A stretch of 64,000 bases of DNA from Burkholderiales bacterium (GCA_020848435.1 JADLAC010000046.1:62001-126000); one strand, 5' to 3'; shown: positions 8,688-19,032, numbered from the stretch's first letter. Numbers and translations are program-made. Notes: a model not told the origin generated them from the sequence alone.

Positions 8688-9677
8688 CTATTCCGGTTGC
8701 AGCGTTCCGGCCGCGATGAGCGCGGAAAGCTGCTTCGCCTGCGTTTCGATGAATGCCGCGAACTGCTCCGGCGTACCGCCTTCGACATCGAGGCCGAGCT
8801 GATCGAAGCGCTGCCGGATGTCAGGCGTTTGCAGCAGCCGGTTGAGCTCCCGATTCAACTGCCGCACGATTTCTACGGGAACCTTGGCTGCGCTGACCAT
8901 CCCCATCCACAGCAGGTTGTCCGCACCCTTGATGCCTTGCTCGGAGAGCGTCGGCACCTCCGGCACGATTGGGCTGCGCCTGGGGCCGGCGACAGCCAAA
9001 ACCTTGGCGCGGCCGGCGCGGATCGCCGCCTCCGCCGTCACGGTGGTGGTGTACAGGCCGTGGATCTGGCCGCCGAGGGTATCCGTCAACGCCGGGCCCG
9101 ACCCTTTGTACGGGACATGAACGGCGTTGAGACCCGTGACCGCCTTCAGAACTTCCAGCGCCGCGTGCGGATTGCTGTTGACCCCCGAAGAGCCGATGGT
9201 CACTTTCCCCGGATTGGCCTTGGCGTAGGCAATCAGCTCCTGCACGTTGCTCGCCGGCAGCTTCGGCTGCACCACCAGGATGAGCGGCGACGATCCGATA
9301 TAGACGACCGGGCTGAAATCGCGAAAACCGTAGCTCGGCTTGCGCCGCAAGAGAATGGCGTTGAGATTGGGTCCAGGATTGGTGATGAGCAGGGTGTAGC
9401 CGTCGGGCTGGGCGCGCGCCACCAGCTCCGCGCCGAGCGCACCACCGGCGCCGGCCCGATTGTCGACGATGAACTGCTGGCCCCAGGTCTCGCTCAGCCG
9501 CTGCGCGAGCAGCCGGGCCACCGTGTCGCTCGAGGCCCCCGCGCTGAAGGGAACGACGATGCGCACCGGTTTCGTCGGATAAGCCGCGGGGGCGCCTTGC
9601 GCCCATGCCGCTGGGATACAGAACGACGTAACCACGACGAACGCGGATTGAATGTGGGCGCGAGCTCTCAGGTTCAT
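8688..9677 (-). CDS. Bug/TctC-family periplasmic solute receptor
   Basis: A 329-residue Bug-family receptor. A signal peptide ending near AAWAQ is followed by VRIVVPFSAGASSDTVAR, DNRAGAGGALGAELVA and HVPYKGSGPALTDTLGG. It is the first of the four receptors in transcriptional order, between the lactonase gene and the CocE/NonD hydrolase gene. The phosphate-loop-like segment differs from the other three (SAGASSD instead of PPGGG), suggesting a different ligand. Membrane partners for transport are not encoded in the window. Confidence 0.9.
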   Translation of the reverse strand: MNLRARAHIQSAFVVVTSFCIPAAWAQGAPAAYPTKPVRIVVPFSAGASSDTVARLLAQRLSETWGQQFIVDNRAGAGGALGAELVARAQPDGYTLLITNPGPNLNAILLRRKPSYGFRDFSPVVYIGSSPLILVVQPKLPASNVQELIAYAKANPGKVTIGSSGVNSNPHAALEVLKAVTGLNAVHVPYKGSGPALTDTLGGQIHGLYTTTVTAEAAIRAGRAKVLAVAGPRRSPIVPEVPTLSEQGIKGADNLLWMGMVSAAKVPVEIVRQLNRELNRLLQTPDIRQRFDQLGLDVEGGTPEQFAAFIETQAKQLSALIAAGTLQPE

Positions 9678-9736
9678 CTCGTTAACCTGGCGATGTCCGG
9701 ATAGTCGACTGGCGGCAATGCGGCGAGCACCTTGGG

Positions 9737-10642
9737 TCAGCCGGCGAACTTAGGCTCGGGCAGCCCCTTGACCCCGGGGCGCACCGCGAGCAGACAGCCG
9801 GCGAGCGGCTGCTGCGCCAACTCCTTTTCCGGCAGCCGGCGCGTGGCCGTGGTGATGTAGAGCACATCCAGCTCGGGACCGCCGAAACACAGGCTGGTGG
9901 GCCGGCGCACTGGCAGGTTGATCACACGATCCACGCGCCCGCGCGGATCGAACCGGGTCACGCACCAGCCGTCGTTGTTCGCGCTCCAGAAACAGCCATC
10001 GGCGTCCACGGTCGCCCCATCGCAGCGGCCGCGGCCGATGTCGATGGCGGCGAACGGCCGCCGGCCGTGGATCGTGCCGTCGTCCTGGTCGTAGTTGAGC
10101 ACGTCGATCCAAAGGTTGAAGGAGTCCGTCAGGTACATGAGCTGCCCGTCGGGGCTGAACGACAGGCCGTTGATGCACGTCATGCCGTCGAGGTGCTGCG
10201 AGGTCGTCAACTGCGGATCCAAGCGCCACAAGCGGCCGCGCGGCACGTACTTGTCGGCCTGGATGGTGCCCGACCAGAAGCGACCGGTACGATCCACCTT
10301 GCCGTCGTTGAAGCGGTTCCTGGGCCGGTCGGCGTCCGGCTTGGCGATCTCGGTGAGCGCGCCGGTCGCATCGTCGAAGAAATAAAAGCCCGAGCGCATG
10401 GCGACGACCAGGCCGCCGCGCGCGCGCAGGCCGATGGACCCCACTTCCTCGCGCATCGGCCAAGTGCGCTTGTTGCCGCTGGCGGGATCCAGGCAGTGGA
10501 TCTTCTCACCGATGCCGTCCACCCACCACAGCACCGCGCGCTCGTCGTCCCAGACGGGCGACTCTCCCAACACGTCGTGGTTGGCATCGACGACATGGAT
10601 CTCCGGTACCCGCATCGCCAACGCCGGGGCGTTGTCGCTCAT
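9737..10642 (-). CDS. SMP-30/gluconolactonase-family protein
   Basis: A 301-residue six-bladed beta-propeller of the SMP-30/gluconolaconase/LRE family, metal-dependent lactone hydrolases. The metal-binding Glu27 is in GESPVWD, and the propeller motifs RFNDGKVDRTGRFW, INGLSFSPDG and CDGATVDADGCFW supply the expected Asn and Asp ligands. The start is supported by AGGGAGA five bases upstream of ATG. It is cytoplasmic, with no signal peptide. It follows the amidohydrolase gene by 16 bases and precedes a Bug receptor, so it probably opens a sugar-acid lactone in the same pathway as the glucarate-dehydratase-like enzyme. That pathway link is inference. Confidence 0.9.
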   Translation of the reverse strand: MSDNAPALAMRVPEIHVVDANHDVLGESPVWDDERAVLWWVDGIGEKIHCLDPASGNKRTWPMREEVGSIGLRARGGLVVAMRSGFYFFDDATGALTEIAKPDADRPRNRFNDGKVDRTGRFWSGTIQADKYVPRGRLWRLDPQLTTSQHLDGMTCINGLSFSPDGQLMYLTDSFNLWIDVLNYDQDDGTIHGRRPFAAIDIGRGRCDGATVDADGCFWSANNDGWCVTRFDPRGRVDRVINLPVRRPTSLCFGGPELDVLYITTATRRLPEKELAQQPLAGCLLAVRPGVKGLPEPKFAG

Positions 10643-10658
10643 CGCGATCTCCCTAGGC

Positions 10659-11402
10659 TCACAACGGCAGCTTGAATACCGCGGCCGCGGTGCGTCCCAT
10701 GCAGTCTTCCAATTGGGCGTCGTTCAAGCCGATGTTGCGGATCTTGGCGAGCTCCCACGGGATGTTGATGAGCTGATCCGCACCCATCATGACGCGCGCC
10801 GAGCCGAGCTTCTTGATCGCCTCCTTGACACGTCCAGGACCGGTCCAACTGCTCTCCAGGAAGATGTTGTCGCACAACTGGGCGGCGACGATCGCTTCCG
10901 CCGTGTAAGCGTTGTAGCCCATGTGCGCGAGCACGATCTTGACCCGGGGAAACTCCTTGGCCCGCTGCACCTGCAGCGAGGGCAAGCCGAAGGTCGAGAT
11001 CAAGCCGGTATGCACGATCACGGGGATGTCGAAGTGCTGCGCCATCTCGAACACCTTGTCCGTGAACGGCGACAAGGGGTTGCACGGATGGAAATAGGTG
11101 TGCAGCTTGACGCCGATAAAGCCCAGCTCCTTGACGCAGCGCTGCGCCTCCTGCCAGTAGGCCGCGTCGGCCATGGCCGGATCCAGGTCGAGCACGCCGA
11201 AGAAACGCCCGCGATGGTCGTTGCACAGCCGATGGATGCGATCGTGCGCAGCCGCCGGACCGCCGGGATCCTTCGGAATGGGCAGCACGATGGAAACGTC
11301 GATGCCCCATTGGCGCTGCGCATCGAGCTGCATCGCCTCGGTGTACACGCTTTCGCTCAGCCTGGACACGCCGAGGTGGGTATGGGAATCGATGATGCGC
11401 AT
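10659..11402 (-). CDS. amidohydrolase (COG2159-type metal-dependent hydrolase)
   Basis: A 247-residue TIM-barrel amidohydrolase of the amidohydrolase_2 type. Metal-ligand motifs are DSHTHLG with His7 and His9, His131 in VIVHTG, His160 in LAHMG and Asp209 in MGADQ. Family members include decarboxylases and lactonases such as 2-pyrone-4,6-dicarboxylate lactonase. At 247 residues it is shorter than many relatives (about 280-330). A strong GGAGG precedes the ATG by nine bases. It is the first gene of the ten-gene operon and faces a divergent TrmB-family regulator across about 170 bases, so it is the likely promoter-proximal gene under that regulator. Confidence 0.88.
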   Translation of the reverse strand: MRIIDSHTHLGVSRLSESVYTEAMQLDAQRQWGIDVSIVLPIPKDPGGPAAAHDRIHRLCNDHRGRFFGVLDLDPAMADAAYWQEAQRCVKELGFIGVKLHTYFHPCNPLSPFTDKVFEMAQHFDIPVIVHTGLISTFGLPSLQVQRAKEFPRVKIVLAHMGYNAYTAEAIVAAQLCDNIFLESSWTGPGRVKEAIKKLGSARVMMGADQLINIPWELAKIRNIGLNDAQLEDCMGRTAAAVFKLPL

Positions 11403-11494
11403 TCGGGCGGTCCTCCCCTGGTCGGGACGCTACGGCAGGCTTGGCTGCAGGCGCATGCGGTAGGCCGGTCGAGCGGCTGAACCGCAGGCGTAGA

Positions 11495-11515
11495 TAGTAT
11501 AACCTTATGCTACTA
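11495..11515. promoter_or_regulatory. candidate operator: inverted repeat in the divergent intergenic region
   Basis: The arms TAGTA and TACTA are separated by 11 bases, with an inner ATAA-CC-TTAT inverted repeat at 11501-11508 and flanks. The same stretch contains TATAAC on the plus strand (11498-11503) and TATACT on the minus strand (11496-11501), both resembling -10 boxes. It lies between the TrmB-family regulator and the catabolic operon, so it could be the regulator's operator overlapping both promoters. No convincing -35 boxes were found. Confidence 0.4.
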
Positions 11516-11575
11516 AACGCTGGCTGGAATCACAACGGCAGCGCCTGCCCTGCGTCACACGCACACAAGGACGCC

Positions 11576-12451
11576 ATGAAATCGAGCAGCACGAGATCGC
11601 CACTCGCCAAGCAGGCAGCACGCCTCCAGGCGCTCGGGCTCACCGCCTACGAGGCCGTCGCCTACTTGATCCTGCTGCAACACCATCCGGCCACGGCTTA
11701 CGAAATCGGCAAGCTCGGCGGGCTTGTCAAGGCCAATGTCTATCCGACGCTGGAGAGCCTCGTGCGCCGAGGCGCAGTGCAGCCCGTGAGCCGGGAGCCG
11801 ACGCGCTATGTCCCGGTCGACCCCCAGAGCTTCCTGTCGAGCGTCGCGCAAGGCACCGCGACCTTGTGCAACGAGCTCGTTGCCGAGCTCGGCGAAGTGA
11901 CGCCCGACGATCCGGTCGAATACGTCTGGCTGCTTCAGAGCGCGGCGGACATCCAGGCCAGGATCGCGCAGATGATCGCGCAGGCACGCAAACACATCTG
12001 GCTCAAGGGCCCGGAAAACCTGCTCCTCCCGCACCGCACCGCTTTGCGCGAGGCGGTCAAACGCGGCACCAAGCTGGTCGTCATCCTATTCGGCAACGAA
12101 AGCGCGGCCAAGCGCTTTCGTTTTTCGCAAAACGCGCGGGTGTACCTGCACGAAGGCTCGGGGATGATCGTCGGCGCGGGTGAGAGCCAAGTGATCGTCG
12201 CCTGCGACTTCGGCCAGGCGCTGAGCGCGAATATCGCCGAGCATTGCGAAGGCGCCTTCACGCGCAACCCGTCCGTGGTCTACCTCGCCGAAAGCCTCAT
12301 CCGCCACGAGATCTATCTCGCCGAAATCATTTCGGCGTACGCGCCGCGGATCGAGGCGGACTTCGGCAAGGCCCTGGTCTCGTTGCGCAGGCACTATCTG
12401 CCCGAGCGCTACGTCGAGGATTTGCGCGCCCGCCTCGCAGTGCGGCTTTGA
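11576..12451 (+). CDS. TrmB-family transcriptional regulator
   Basis: A 291-residue regulator with an N-terminal winged helix (LQALGLTAYEAVAYLILL... NVYPTLESLVRRGAV, residues about 17-75) typical of TrmB proteins. A C-terminal effector-type domain follows, containing QARKHIWLKGPENLLL and LVVILFGNE segments, the phospholipase-D-like fold of TrmB. TrmB proteins are best known as sugar-responsive regulators in archaea and are less common in betaproteobacteria. The ATG of MKSSSTRSP is preceded by AAGGA; a longer frame from 11507 lacks a site. It is divergent from the ten-gene catabolic operon and probably controls it and itself. Confidence 0.87.
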   Translation: MKSSSTRSPLAKQAARLQALGLTAYEAVAYLILLQHHPATAYEIGKLGGLVKANVYPTLESLVRRGAVQPVSREPTRYVPVDPQSFLSSVAQGTATLCNELVAELGEVTPDDPVEYVWLLQSAADIQARIAQMIAQARKHIWLKGPENLLLPHRTALREAVKRGTKLVVILFGNESAAKRFRFSQNARVYLHEGSGMIVGAGESQVIVACDFGQALSANIAEHCEGAFTRNPSVVYLAESLIRHEIYLAEIISAYAPRIEADFGKALVSLRRHYLPERYVEDLRARLAVRL

Positions 12452-12682
12452 GCGCCGTTGCGCCCGCGCAACCGGCGGCCTACGGGTCGCGCCCGCATGC
12501 CGCGAGCAAAGTGTCATCGAAGGCGCGCGGCAGGGCTATTGCGCGCCGGGAAACGGCGTCTTTTCCGGAATCCCGAAGTACGTAGAATAGGCGCTACGGC
12601 GCTTGCGGCGCGAGCGTGACGGCAGTTCGCTGTTGCCGACCTCCGCCGAACAAGCGCATTGCCATCGAGCGCGCTGCCCGCC

Positions 12683-14011
12683 ATGACCAAACTCTCGTGC
12701 TTCTGCCTGTGCCTCCTGGCCCCGGCCGCGGGCGCTGCAACCCTTGTCGACCGCGGCGAGGAGATCTTCCGCAAGGCGCTCGCCTACACGGTGCAGATCA
12801 AGAACAGCGTGTCGGTCCCGTTCGCCGGCGACGCCAAGGGTTCGAGCCTCGGTGCGGGTTTCGTCATCGACGCGCAGCGCGGCTGGATACTCACCAACGC
12901 ACATGTCGTCTCGCGTTCGCCGTCCCGCGTGGAAATCGCCTTTCACGATCAGGAGTTCCACGACGCAACCAAGGTCTGGGTCGACCCCTACATGGACATC
13001 GCGGTGGTAAAGGCAAGCCCCCAGGTCGATACCGCCGCGATCGACGTACCGCGCCTGGAGTGCCGCGACGCGCCCTCGGTAGGGCACCCGGTGGGTGCGT
13101 TCGGTCACCCCTGGCGGCTTCAGTTCACCGGCACCCGCGGGATCATCTCGGGGGTCACGTCGCGCTATCGAACCGAGTTGCTGCAGACCGATGCGCCGAT
13201 CAACCAGGGCAATTCGGGCGGCCCGCTCATCAGCCTGGAGGATGGGCGCATCGTTGGCATCAACACCGCCGGCATACGCGGGGCGCAGAACACCAATTTC
13301 GCCGTGGCGATGAAGTATGCCTGCCGCATCGTCGAGCTGCTGCGCGCCGGCACCGACCCGTCACCGCCGGACCTCGGCCTGGTGTTCTTCCGCGATATCG
13401 ACAACCGCAAGCTGCTGCGCGTCGCGCGCAGCTATCCGCGTCCGGGCAAGCTCGAGTTTCGTCCTGGCGACACCATCCAGGAGGTGATCGGCGAAGCCGG
13501 CCGCATCGAGAACGAAACCCAGCTCATGCACGCGCTGCGCGGGCGCCTGGAGGGATCGCGCATCCGCGTGCTGCGCGAGGGCGCGACGATCGAGCTGAAC
13601 GGCACCAAGGCCGCGCTGCCGCGCGTGCTGGAGCAGCGCGGCGTATACGCCTCCGGGGTGCTGTTCGGCCCCGTCACCATCCGCGACGCGCAGGAGATCG
13701 GCGTGCGCGGCTTCATGGTGCACCACGTCGAGCCGGGCTCGATCGGCGAGGCGCAGGAAGTCGTCCGCGCCGACGTGCTCGAAGCCGTGGACGGTGCGCC
13801 GATCGGCGATCTCGAAGCGCTGCACCGGCGCCTGCAGGAAGCGGCCGATGCGCGCCGCCGCGTCGAGCTGACGCTCAAGCGGCTGGTGGGCGGGGAGTAC
13901 ACGTTCGCCTATGCGCAGCGCCGGCTGTTCGTGCGCGATCTGCGCATGGTCGCAGAGCCGTCGAGCGCGGATGGCTCGCCGGGCCGGCTCGACTTGAAGG
14001 CAGCGCATTAG
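12683..14011 (+). CDS. HtrA/DegP-like periplasmic serine protease with PDZ regions
   Basis: A 442-residue trypsin-fold protease with an export signal (MTKLSCFCLCLLAPAAGA). The catalytic triad is His74 in LTNAHVV, Asp105 in DPYMDIAVVK and Ser178 in QGNSGGPL. C-terminal to residue about 230 are PDZ-like segments (PGKLEFRPGDTIQEV; VEPGSIGEAQEVVRADVLEAVDG), the second well formed. Family members degrade or refold damaged envelope proteins. The ATG at the signal peptide was preferred over an upstream TTG. It is monocistronic, facing ntrC convergently. No heat-shock promoter could be recognised in the 230 bases upstream; a TAGAAT at 12583-12588 is the only -10-like element seen. Confidence 0.88.
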   Translation: MTKLSCFCLCLLAPAAGAATLVDRGEEIFRKALAYTVQIKNSVSVPFAGDAKGSSLGAGFVIDAQRGWILTNAHVVSRSPSRVEIAFHDQEFHDATKVWVDPYMDIAVVKASPQVDTAAIDVPRLECRDAPSVGHPVGAFGHPWRLQFTGTRGIISGVTSRYRTELLQTDAPINQGNSGGPLISLEDGRIVGINTAGIRGAQNTNFAVAMKYACRIVELLRAGTDPSPPDLGLVFFRDIDNRKLLRVARSYPRPGKLEFRPGDTIQEVIGEAGRIENETQLMHALRGRLEGSRIRVLREGATIELNGTKAALPRVLEQRGVYASGVLFGPVTIRDAQEIGVRGFMVHHVEPGSIGEAQEVVRADVLEAVDGAPIGDLEALHRRLQEAADARRRVELTLKRLVGGEYTFAYAQRRLFVRDLRMVAEPSSADGSPGRLDLKAAH

Positions 14012-14070
14012 AGCACACGCTGCGCTCCGGGCGACGGCCGGGAGCGTCGCGCTCAATCGCCGGGTCCGAC

Positions 14071-14089
14071 CCCGGTCCGTCCCGGTCCG

Positions 14090-14090
<1 letters not shown>
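14071..14090. repeat. exact 10-bp tandem duplication
   Basis: CCCGGTCCGT occurs twice in tandem directly after the palindrome-like GGGTCCGACCCC (14062-14073), between the convergent protease and ntrC genes. The second copy reaches the first base of the ntrC stop codon. The related word GGGTCGGACC occurs again at 24398-24407. It may be a fragment of a small intergenic repeat. Confidence 0.5.
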
Positions 14091-15547
<1,457 letters not shown>

Positions 15548-15603
15548 GACGGCTCTATCGGCAAGGAATCCGTGCATCGGGCGCCCGCGCCAGGCGCGCT
15601 CGG

Positions 15604-16665
15604 TTACGCGTTCGAGGTGGCATCGGCGATCGGCAAGTGGATGACGAAGCTCGTGCGGCCCGGACGCGACTCGAATTCGATCGTGCCGCCGTGCTGGTTG
15701 ATGTAGGTCTGCGCGATCGACAGCCCCAATCCCGATCCGCCGTCGCGGCCCGAGACCAGAGGATAGAACAGCTTGTCGCGGATCGACTCCGCGATGCCCG
15801 GACCGGTGTCGATGATCTCGATGCGCGCCGCATGGCGGTGGCGGCGCCGCGCGATGATCGCCTGGCGCGCGACGCGCGTTTTCAAAGTCAGCGTGCCGCG
15901 GCCCTGCATCGCCTGCACCGCGTTGCGCGCGATATTGAGCAGCGCCTGGATGATCTGCTCCATGTCGGCGACGATCGGCGGCAGGCTCACGTCGTAGTCG
16001 CGCTCGATCACGAGCCCTTCGGGCGTCTCGGCGCGGAGCACGGCGCGCACCCGTTCAAGTGCCTCGTGCACGCTGAAGCTGCGCGGCTGCGGCAAGCGGT
16101 GCGGCGTCAGCAGCCGGTCCATCAAGGCTTGCAACCGATCGGCTTCGTCGATGATGACCTGGGTGTATTCGGCGAGCTGCGGGCGCGGCAGCTCGCGTTG
16201 CAGAAGCTGGGCCGCGCCGCGTATGCCGCCCAAGGGGTTCTTGATCTCGTGCGCGAGATTGCGAATGAGCTCGCGGTTGGCGAGGTTTTGATTCAACAGC
16301 CGCTCCTCGCGATCCACCTTCAGGCGCTGGTCGATCGGGCGAAACTCGAGCAGCAGCGCACGCTCCTGGCGCTCGTCCACGGGGGTTACGCAGCAGCTCA
16401 GGTGCAAGGCAGTGCGCGCGCCCAGCGTGAGCTCGAGATCGTGCTCGGTGTAGCTGCAGGCGTTGGCACGTGCATACGCCATCGCCGCCACCAGCCGCTC
16501 GGCGCCGCCGAAGATCTCGACCACGCCATGGCTCTTCAGTTGGCGAGCGCCCATTTCGAACAGGTTCTCCGCGGCGGGATTGACATACATGACTCGCGCT
16601 CGCTCGTCGACCAGCATGACGGCGGTCGCGAGCAAGTCCAGGCCTGGTAACGCCGCCGTGAGCAT
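15604..16665 (-). CDS. ntrB: nitrogen regulation sensor histidine kinase NtrB
   Basis: A 353-residue soluble histidine kinase/phosphatase with an N-terminal PAS domain (VDERARVMYVNPAAENLFEM) and the phosphoacceptor His139 in NLAHEIKNPLGGIRG. The ATPase domain has N (NIARNAVQAM), G1 (DTGPGI) and G2 (GGSGLGLSI) boxes. No membrane segment is present, as expected for a cytosolic sensor of PII status. In the established scheme it phosphorylates NtrC under nitrogen limitation. It is 56 bases upstream of ntrC and follows the DUF4124 gene. Confidence 0.95.
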   Translation of the reverse strand: MLTAALPGLDLLATAVMLVDERARVMYVNPAAENLFEMGARQLKSHGVVEIFGGAERLVAAMAYARANACSYTEHDLELTLGARTALHLSCCVTPVDERQERALLLEFRPIDQRLKVDREERLLNQNLANRELIRNLAHEIKNPLGGIRGAAQLLQRELPRPQLAEYTQVIIDEADRLQALMDRLLTPHRLPQPRSFSVHEALERVRAVLRAETPEGLVIERDYDVSLPPIVADMEQIIQALLNIARNAVQAMQGRGTLTLKTRVARQAIIARRRHRHAARIEIIDTGPGIAESIRDKLFYPLVSGRDGGSGLGLSIAQTYINQHGGTIEFESRPGRTSFVIHLPIADATSNA

Positions 16666-16748
16666 GGCTCAATGACGATGCCGACCGGCGACAGCAATAT
16701 GCGCGCCAATGCGCGCGCCGCGGCGTGCGGCGGCAATCGATGCCGCAA

Positions 16749-17255
16749 TCAGCGCAGGTTGTTGAGCTCTTGCTTGAGGGCGCCGACGTTGCGCTCGTGT
16801 TGCGCGACGCGATCCTTGAGCCCTTGGATGCGATCGAGATAGCGCTGGTAGTTGCGCTCGCTGCCCAGGCGCACCGCTTCGCCTTCGCTCAGCGCCGTGC
16901 GCGCTTCGGCGAGCGCACGTTCCTCGACGGCCAGCTCGTCTTCGAGAATCTTGCGCCGCGAATCGTCGCGGCGGCGCTGGGTCGCCGGGTCCACGTTCGG
17001 CAAGCCGCCCGGGGGCGCCGGGGCCGCCGAAGGCTGCGGCGCGGGCACACTCGCGCGCGTGGGCGCAGCAGGCTGCGGCGCGGGCACCGGCGGAGCTTCG
17101 AAACACGAGGACTTCTTCGCGCCCTTCACCGGCGAATCGGAGTAGGTGACGTGACCGTTGTCGTCGACGTACTTGCACAGCACCGCGTGGGCACTGGCGG
17201 CCAGGACAGTCAATAGACTCCCGGCGAGACAGCGAACAAGGTATCGACCGCGCAT
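16749..17255 (-). CDS. DUF4124-domain exported protein with a coiled-coil tail
   Basis: A 168-residue exported protein. After a signal peptide ending near ASAHA it shows the DUF4124 signature CKYVDDNGHVTYSDSPVKG, then a Pro/Ala-rich linker (about 55-85). A charged helical tail with heptad-like spacing (RRKILEDELAVEERAL to the C-terminus) is probably a coiled coil. Function of the family is unknown. It lies between glnA and ntrB on the same strand, a position often occupied by such a protein in betaproteobacteria. A terminator after glnA separates it from glnA, so it may share transcription with ntrBC only. Confidence 0.8.
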   Translation of the reverse strand: MRGRYLVRCLAGSLLTVLAASAHAVLCKYVDDNGHVTYSDSPVKGAKKSSCFEAPPVPAPQPAAPTRASVPAPQPSAAPAPPGGLPNVDPATQRRRDDSRRKILEDELAVEERALAEARTALSEGEAVRLGSERNYQRYLDRIQGLKDRVAQHERNVGALKQELNNLR

Positions 17256-17410
17256 TTACGACCAGAACGGCTTCGTTGGCTATCCCGTTGACCCGCATGC
17301 CGAAAAGCACCGGCAGTCTACGGCAGCCCCCGGCCTTTGGCAATTCGCGGGCGCGGGCAGCTAGGAGGAAAGGCTGCGCTGTCATTGGTACGGGCTCACT
17401 CGGGAGGTCG

Positions 17411-17438
17411 AAACACGAAAGGGGGCCGATGCCCCCTT
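17411..17438 (-). terminator. Rho-independent terminator of glnA
   Basis: On the minus strand AAGGGGGC, loop ATCG and GCCCCCTT form an eight-base-pair GC-rich stem, followed by TCGTGTTT. It lies about 25 bases after the glnA stop codon. The weak T-tract may allow partial read-through into the DUF4124-ntrBC genes. Confidence 0.72.
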
Positions 17439-17461
17439 GTCGTGCGGGCCAGCGCGGAGGA

Positions 17462-18871
17462 TCAAGCGCTGTAATACATCTCGAACTCGAGCGGATGGGT
17501 GGTCGTGCGGAAGCGCTGCACTTCCTCGGTCTTGAGCGCGACATAGGCATCGAGCATGTCGTTCGAGAACACACCGCCGCGGGTAAGAAACTCGCGATCC
17601 TTGTCGAGGATTTCCAGCGCCATATCGAGCGAGTGGCACACCGTCGGTACCCGCTTGGCCTCTTCCGGCGGCAGGTCGTACAGGTTCTTGTCGATCGGAT
17701 CGCCCGGATGGATCTTGTTCTGCACCCCGTCGATTCCGGCCATCAGCATGGCGGCAAAAGCGAGATACGGATTCGCGGTCGGATCCGGGAAACGCACTTC
17801 GACCCGCCGCGCCTTCGGGCTCGAAACATGGGGAATGCGGCAAGCGGCGGAACGATTGCGCGCCGAATACGCGAGGTTGATCGGCGCCTCGAAGTGCGGC
17901 ACCAGGCGCTTGTACGAATTGGTACCGGGATTGGTGATCGCGTTGAGGGCACGCGCGTGCTTGATGATCCCGCCGATGTAGTACAGGGCAAAGTCGGACA
18001 GGCCGGCATAGCCGTTGCCCGCGAACAGGTTGTGGCCCTCGCGCCATACGGATTGATGCACGTGCATGCCCGAGCCGTTATCGCCGACCACGGGCTTCGG
18101 CATGAACGTCGCGGTCTTGCCGTAGGAAGCCGCCACCATCCAGACGGTGTACTTGAGGATCTGCATCCAATCGGCGCGCTTGACCAGGCTGTTGAAGCGG
18201 GTGCCGATTTCGCACTGGCCGGGAGCGGCAACCTCGTGGTGATGGACTTCCACCTCGACGCCCTGCTGCTCGAGGGCGAGACACATGGCGTTGCGGATGT
18301 CTTGCAGGGTGTCGGCCGGCGGCACCGGAAAGTAGCCGCCCTTGACCGGAGCGCGGTGGCCCACGTTGCCGCCCTCGAACTCCAAGCCGCTGCTCCAGGG
18401 CGCTTCTTCGGAATGGATCTTGACGAAGCAGCCCGACATGTCGACGTTCCACTGCACGCTATCGAAGATGAAGAATTCGGGCTCGGGACCGAAGTACGCG
18501 GTGTCGCCAAGGCCGGTCGACTTGAGATAAGCCTCGGCGCGCTTGGCGATGGTGCGCGGGTCGCGATCGTAGCCCTTGCCGTCGGCCGGCTCGACCACGT
18601 CGCAGGTGATGTCGAGCACCGGCTCGTCGGTGAAGGGATCGACGCGGGCCGTGTCGGCTTCCGGCATCAGCAACATGTCGGAGGCCTGGATGCCTTTCCA
18701 TCCCGCGATCGATGACCCGTCGAAGGCGTGACCGTCCTCGAACTTCGATTGATCGAACTGCTTGGCCGGGACCGACACGTGCTGCTCCTTGCCCCGGGTA
18801 TCGGTGAAGCGAAGGTCGACGAACTTCACCTCCTTCTCTTTGATCAACTTCAGAACGTCTGCTGGGGTCAT
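17462..18871 (-). CDS. glnA: glutamine synthetase type I
   Basis: A 469-residue type I glutamine synthetase, the exact usual length, which makes glutamine from glutamate, ammonia and ATP as a dodecamer. Visible motifs are [11 protein letters not shown], the catalytic-site Glu stretch [23 protein letters not shown] and [10 protein letters not shown]. Tyr398 in [10 protein letters not shown] is the adenylylation site used by GlnE. The ATG is preceded by AGGAGAG with good spacing. Transcription is expected from the sigma54 promoter at 18926-18942 with NtrC enhancers about 100-120 bases upstream. The gene ends at a hairpin terminator. Confidence 0.98.
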   Translation of the reverse strand: MTPADVLKLIKEKEVKFVDLRFTDTRGKEQHVSVPAKQFDQSKFEDGHAFDGSSIAGWKGIQASDMLLMPEADTARVDPFTDEPVLDITCDVVEPADGKGYDRDPRTIAKRAEAYLKSTGLGDTAYFGPEPEFFIFDSVQWNVDMSGCFVKIHSEEAPWSSGLEFEGGNVGHRAPVKGGYFPVPPADTLQDIRNAMCLALEQQGVEVEVHHHEVAAPGQCEIGTRFNSLVKRADWMQILKYTVWMVAASYGKTATFMPKPVVGDNGSGMHVHQSVWREGHNLFAGNGYAGLSDFALYYIGGIIKHARALNAITNPGTNSYKRLVPHFEAPINLAYSARNRSAACRIPHVSSPKARRVEVRFPDPTANPYLAFAAMLMAGIDGVQNKIHPGDPIDKNLYDLPPEEAKRVPTVCHSLDMALEILDKDREFLTRGGVFSNDMLDAYVALKTEEVQRFRTTTHPLEFEMYYSA

Positions 18872-18925
18872 AACTTCTCTCCTGGCTTGCGGAAAAGAAC
18901 GGCGGGAATGTCGGGACACCCGGGC

Positions 18926-18942
18926 AGCAGGAACCATGCCAC
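18926..18942 (-). promoter_or_regulatory. sigma54 (-24/-12) promoter of glnA
   Basis: On the minus strand the sequence GTGGCATGGTTCCTGCT matches the sigma54 consensus, with GG at -24 and GC at -12 separated by exactly ten bases. The start point would be near 18914, giving a leader of about 43 bases with an AGGAGAG ribosome site before the glnA ATG. Confidence 0.82.
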
Positions 18943-19001
18943 ATTCCGGGGCGAAAAAAGCCTTGTCGTTGAACCCTCTTGGACCTCGATCGGGCATTCT
19001 A

Positions 19002-19018
19002 CGCCTCGTTCCGGTGCA
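19002..19018 (-). promoter_or_regulatory. second, weaker NtrC-like enhancer site
   Basis: CGCCTC-N5-GGTGCA has one good half-site and one degraded half-site of the NtrC palindrome. Its centre is 31 bases, or three helical turns, from the perfect site at 19033-19049. That spacing resembles the paired sites of enterobacterial glnAp2. Confidence 0.4.
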
Positions 19019-19032
19019 CAGCGCCGCGATGA

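Noticed and set aside
17276..18715. A 479-codon plus-strand open frame opposite glnA.
   Set aside because: It is fully antisense to an unmistakable glutamine synthetase and has no recognisable motif.
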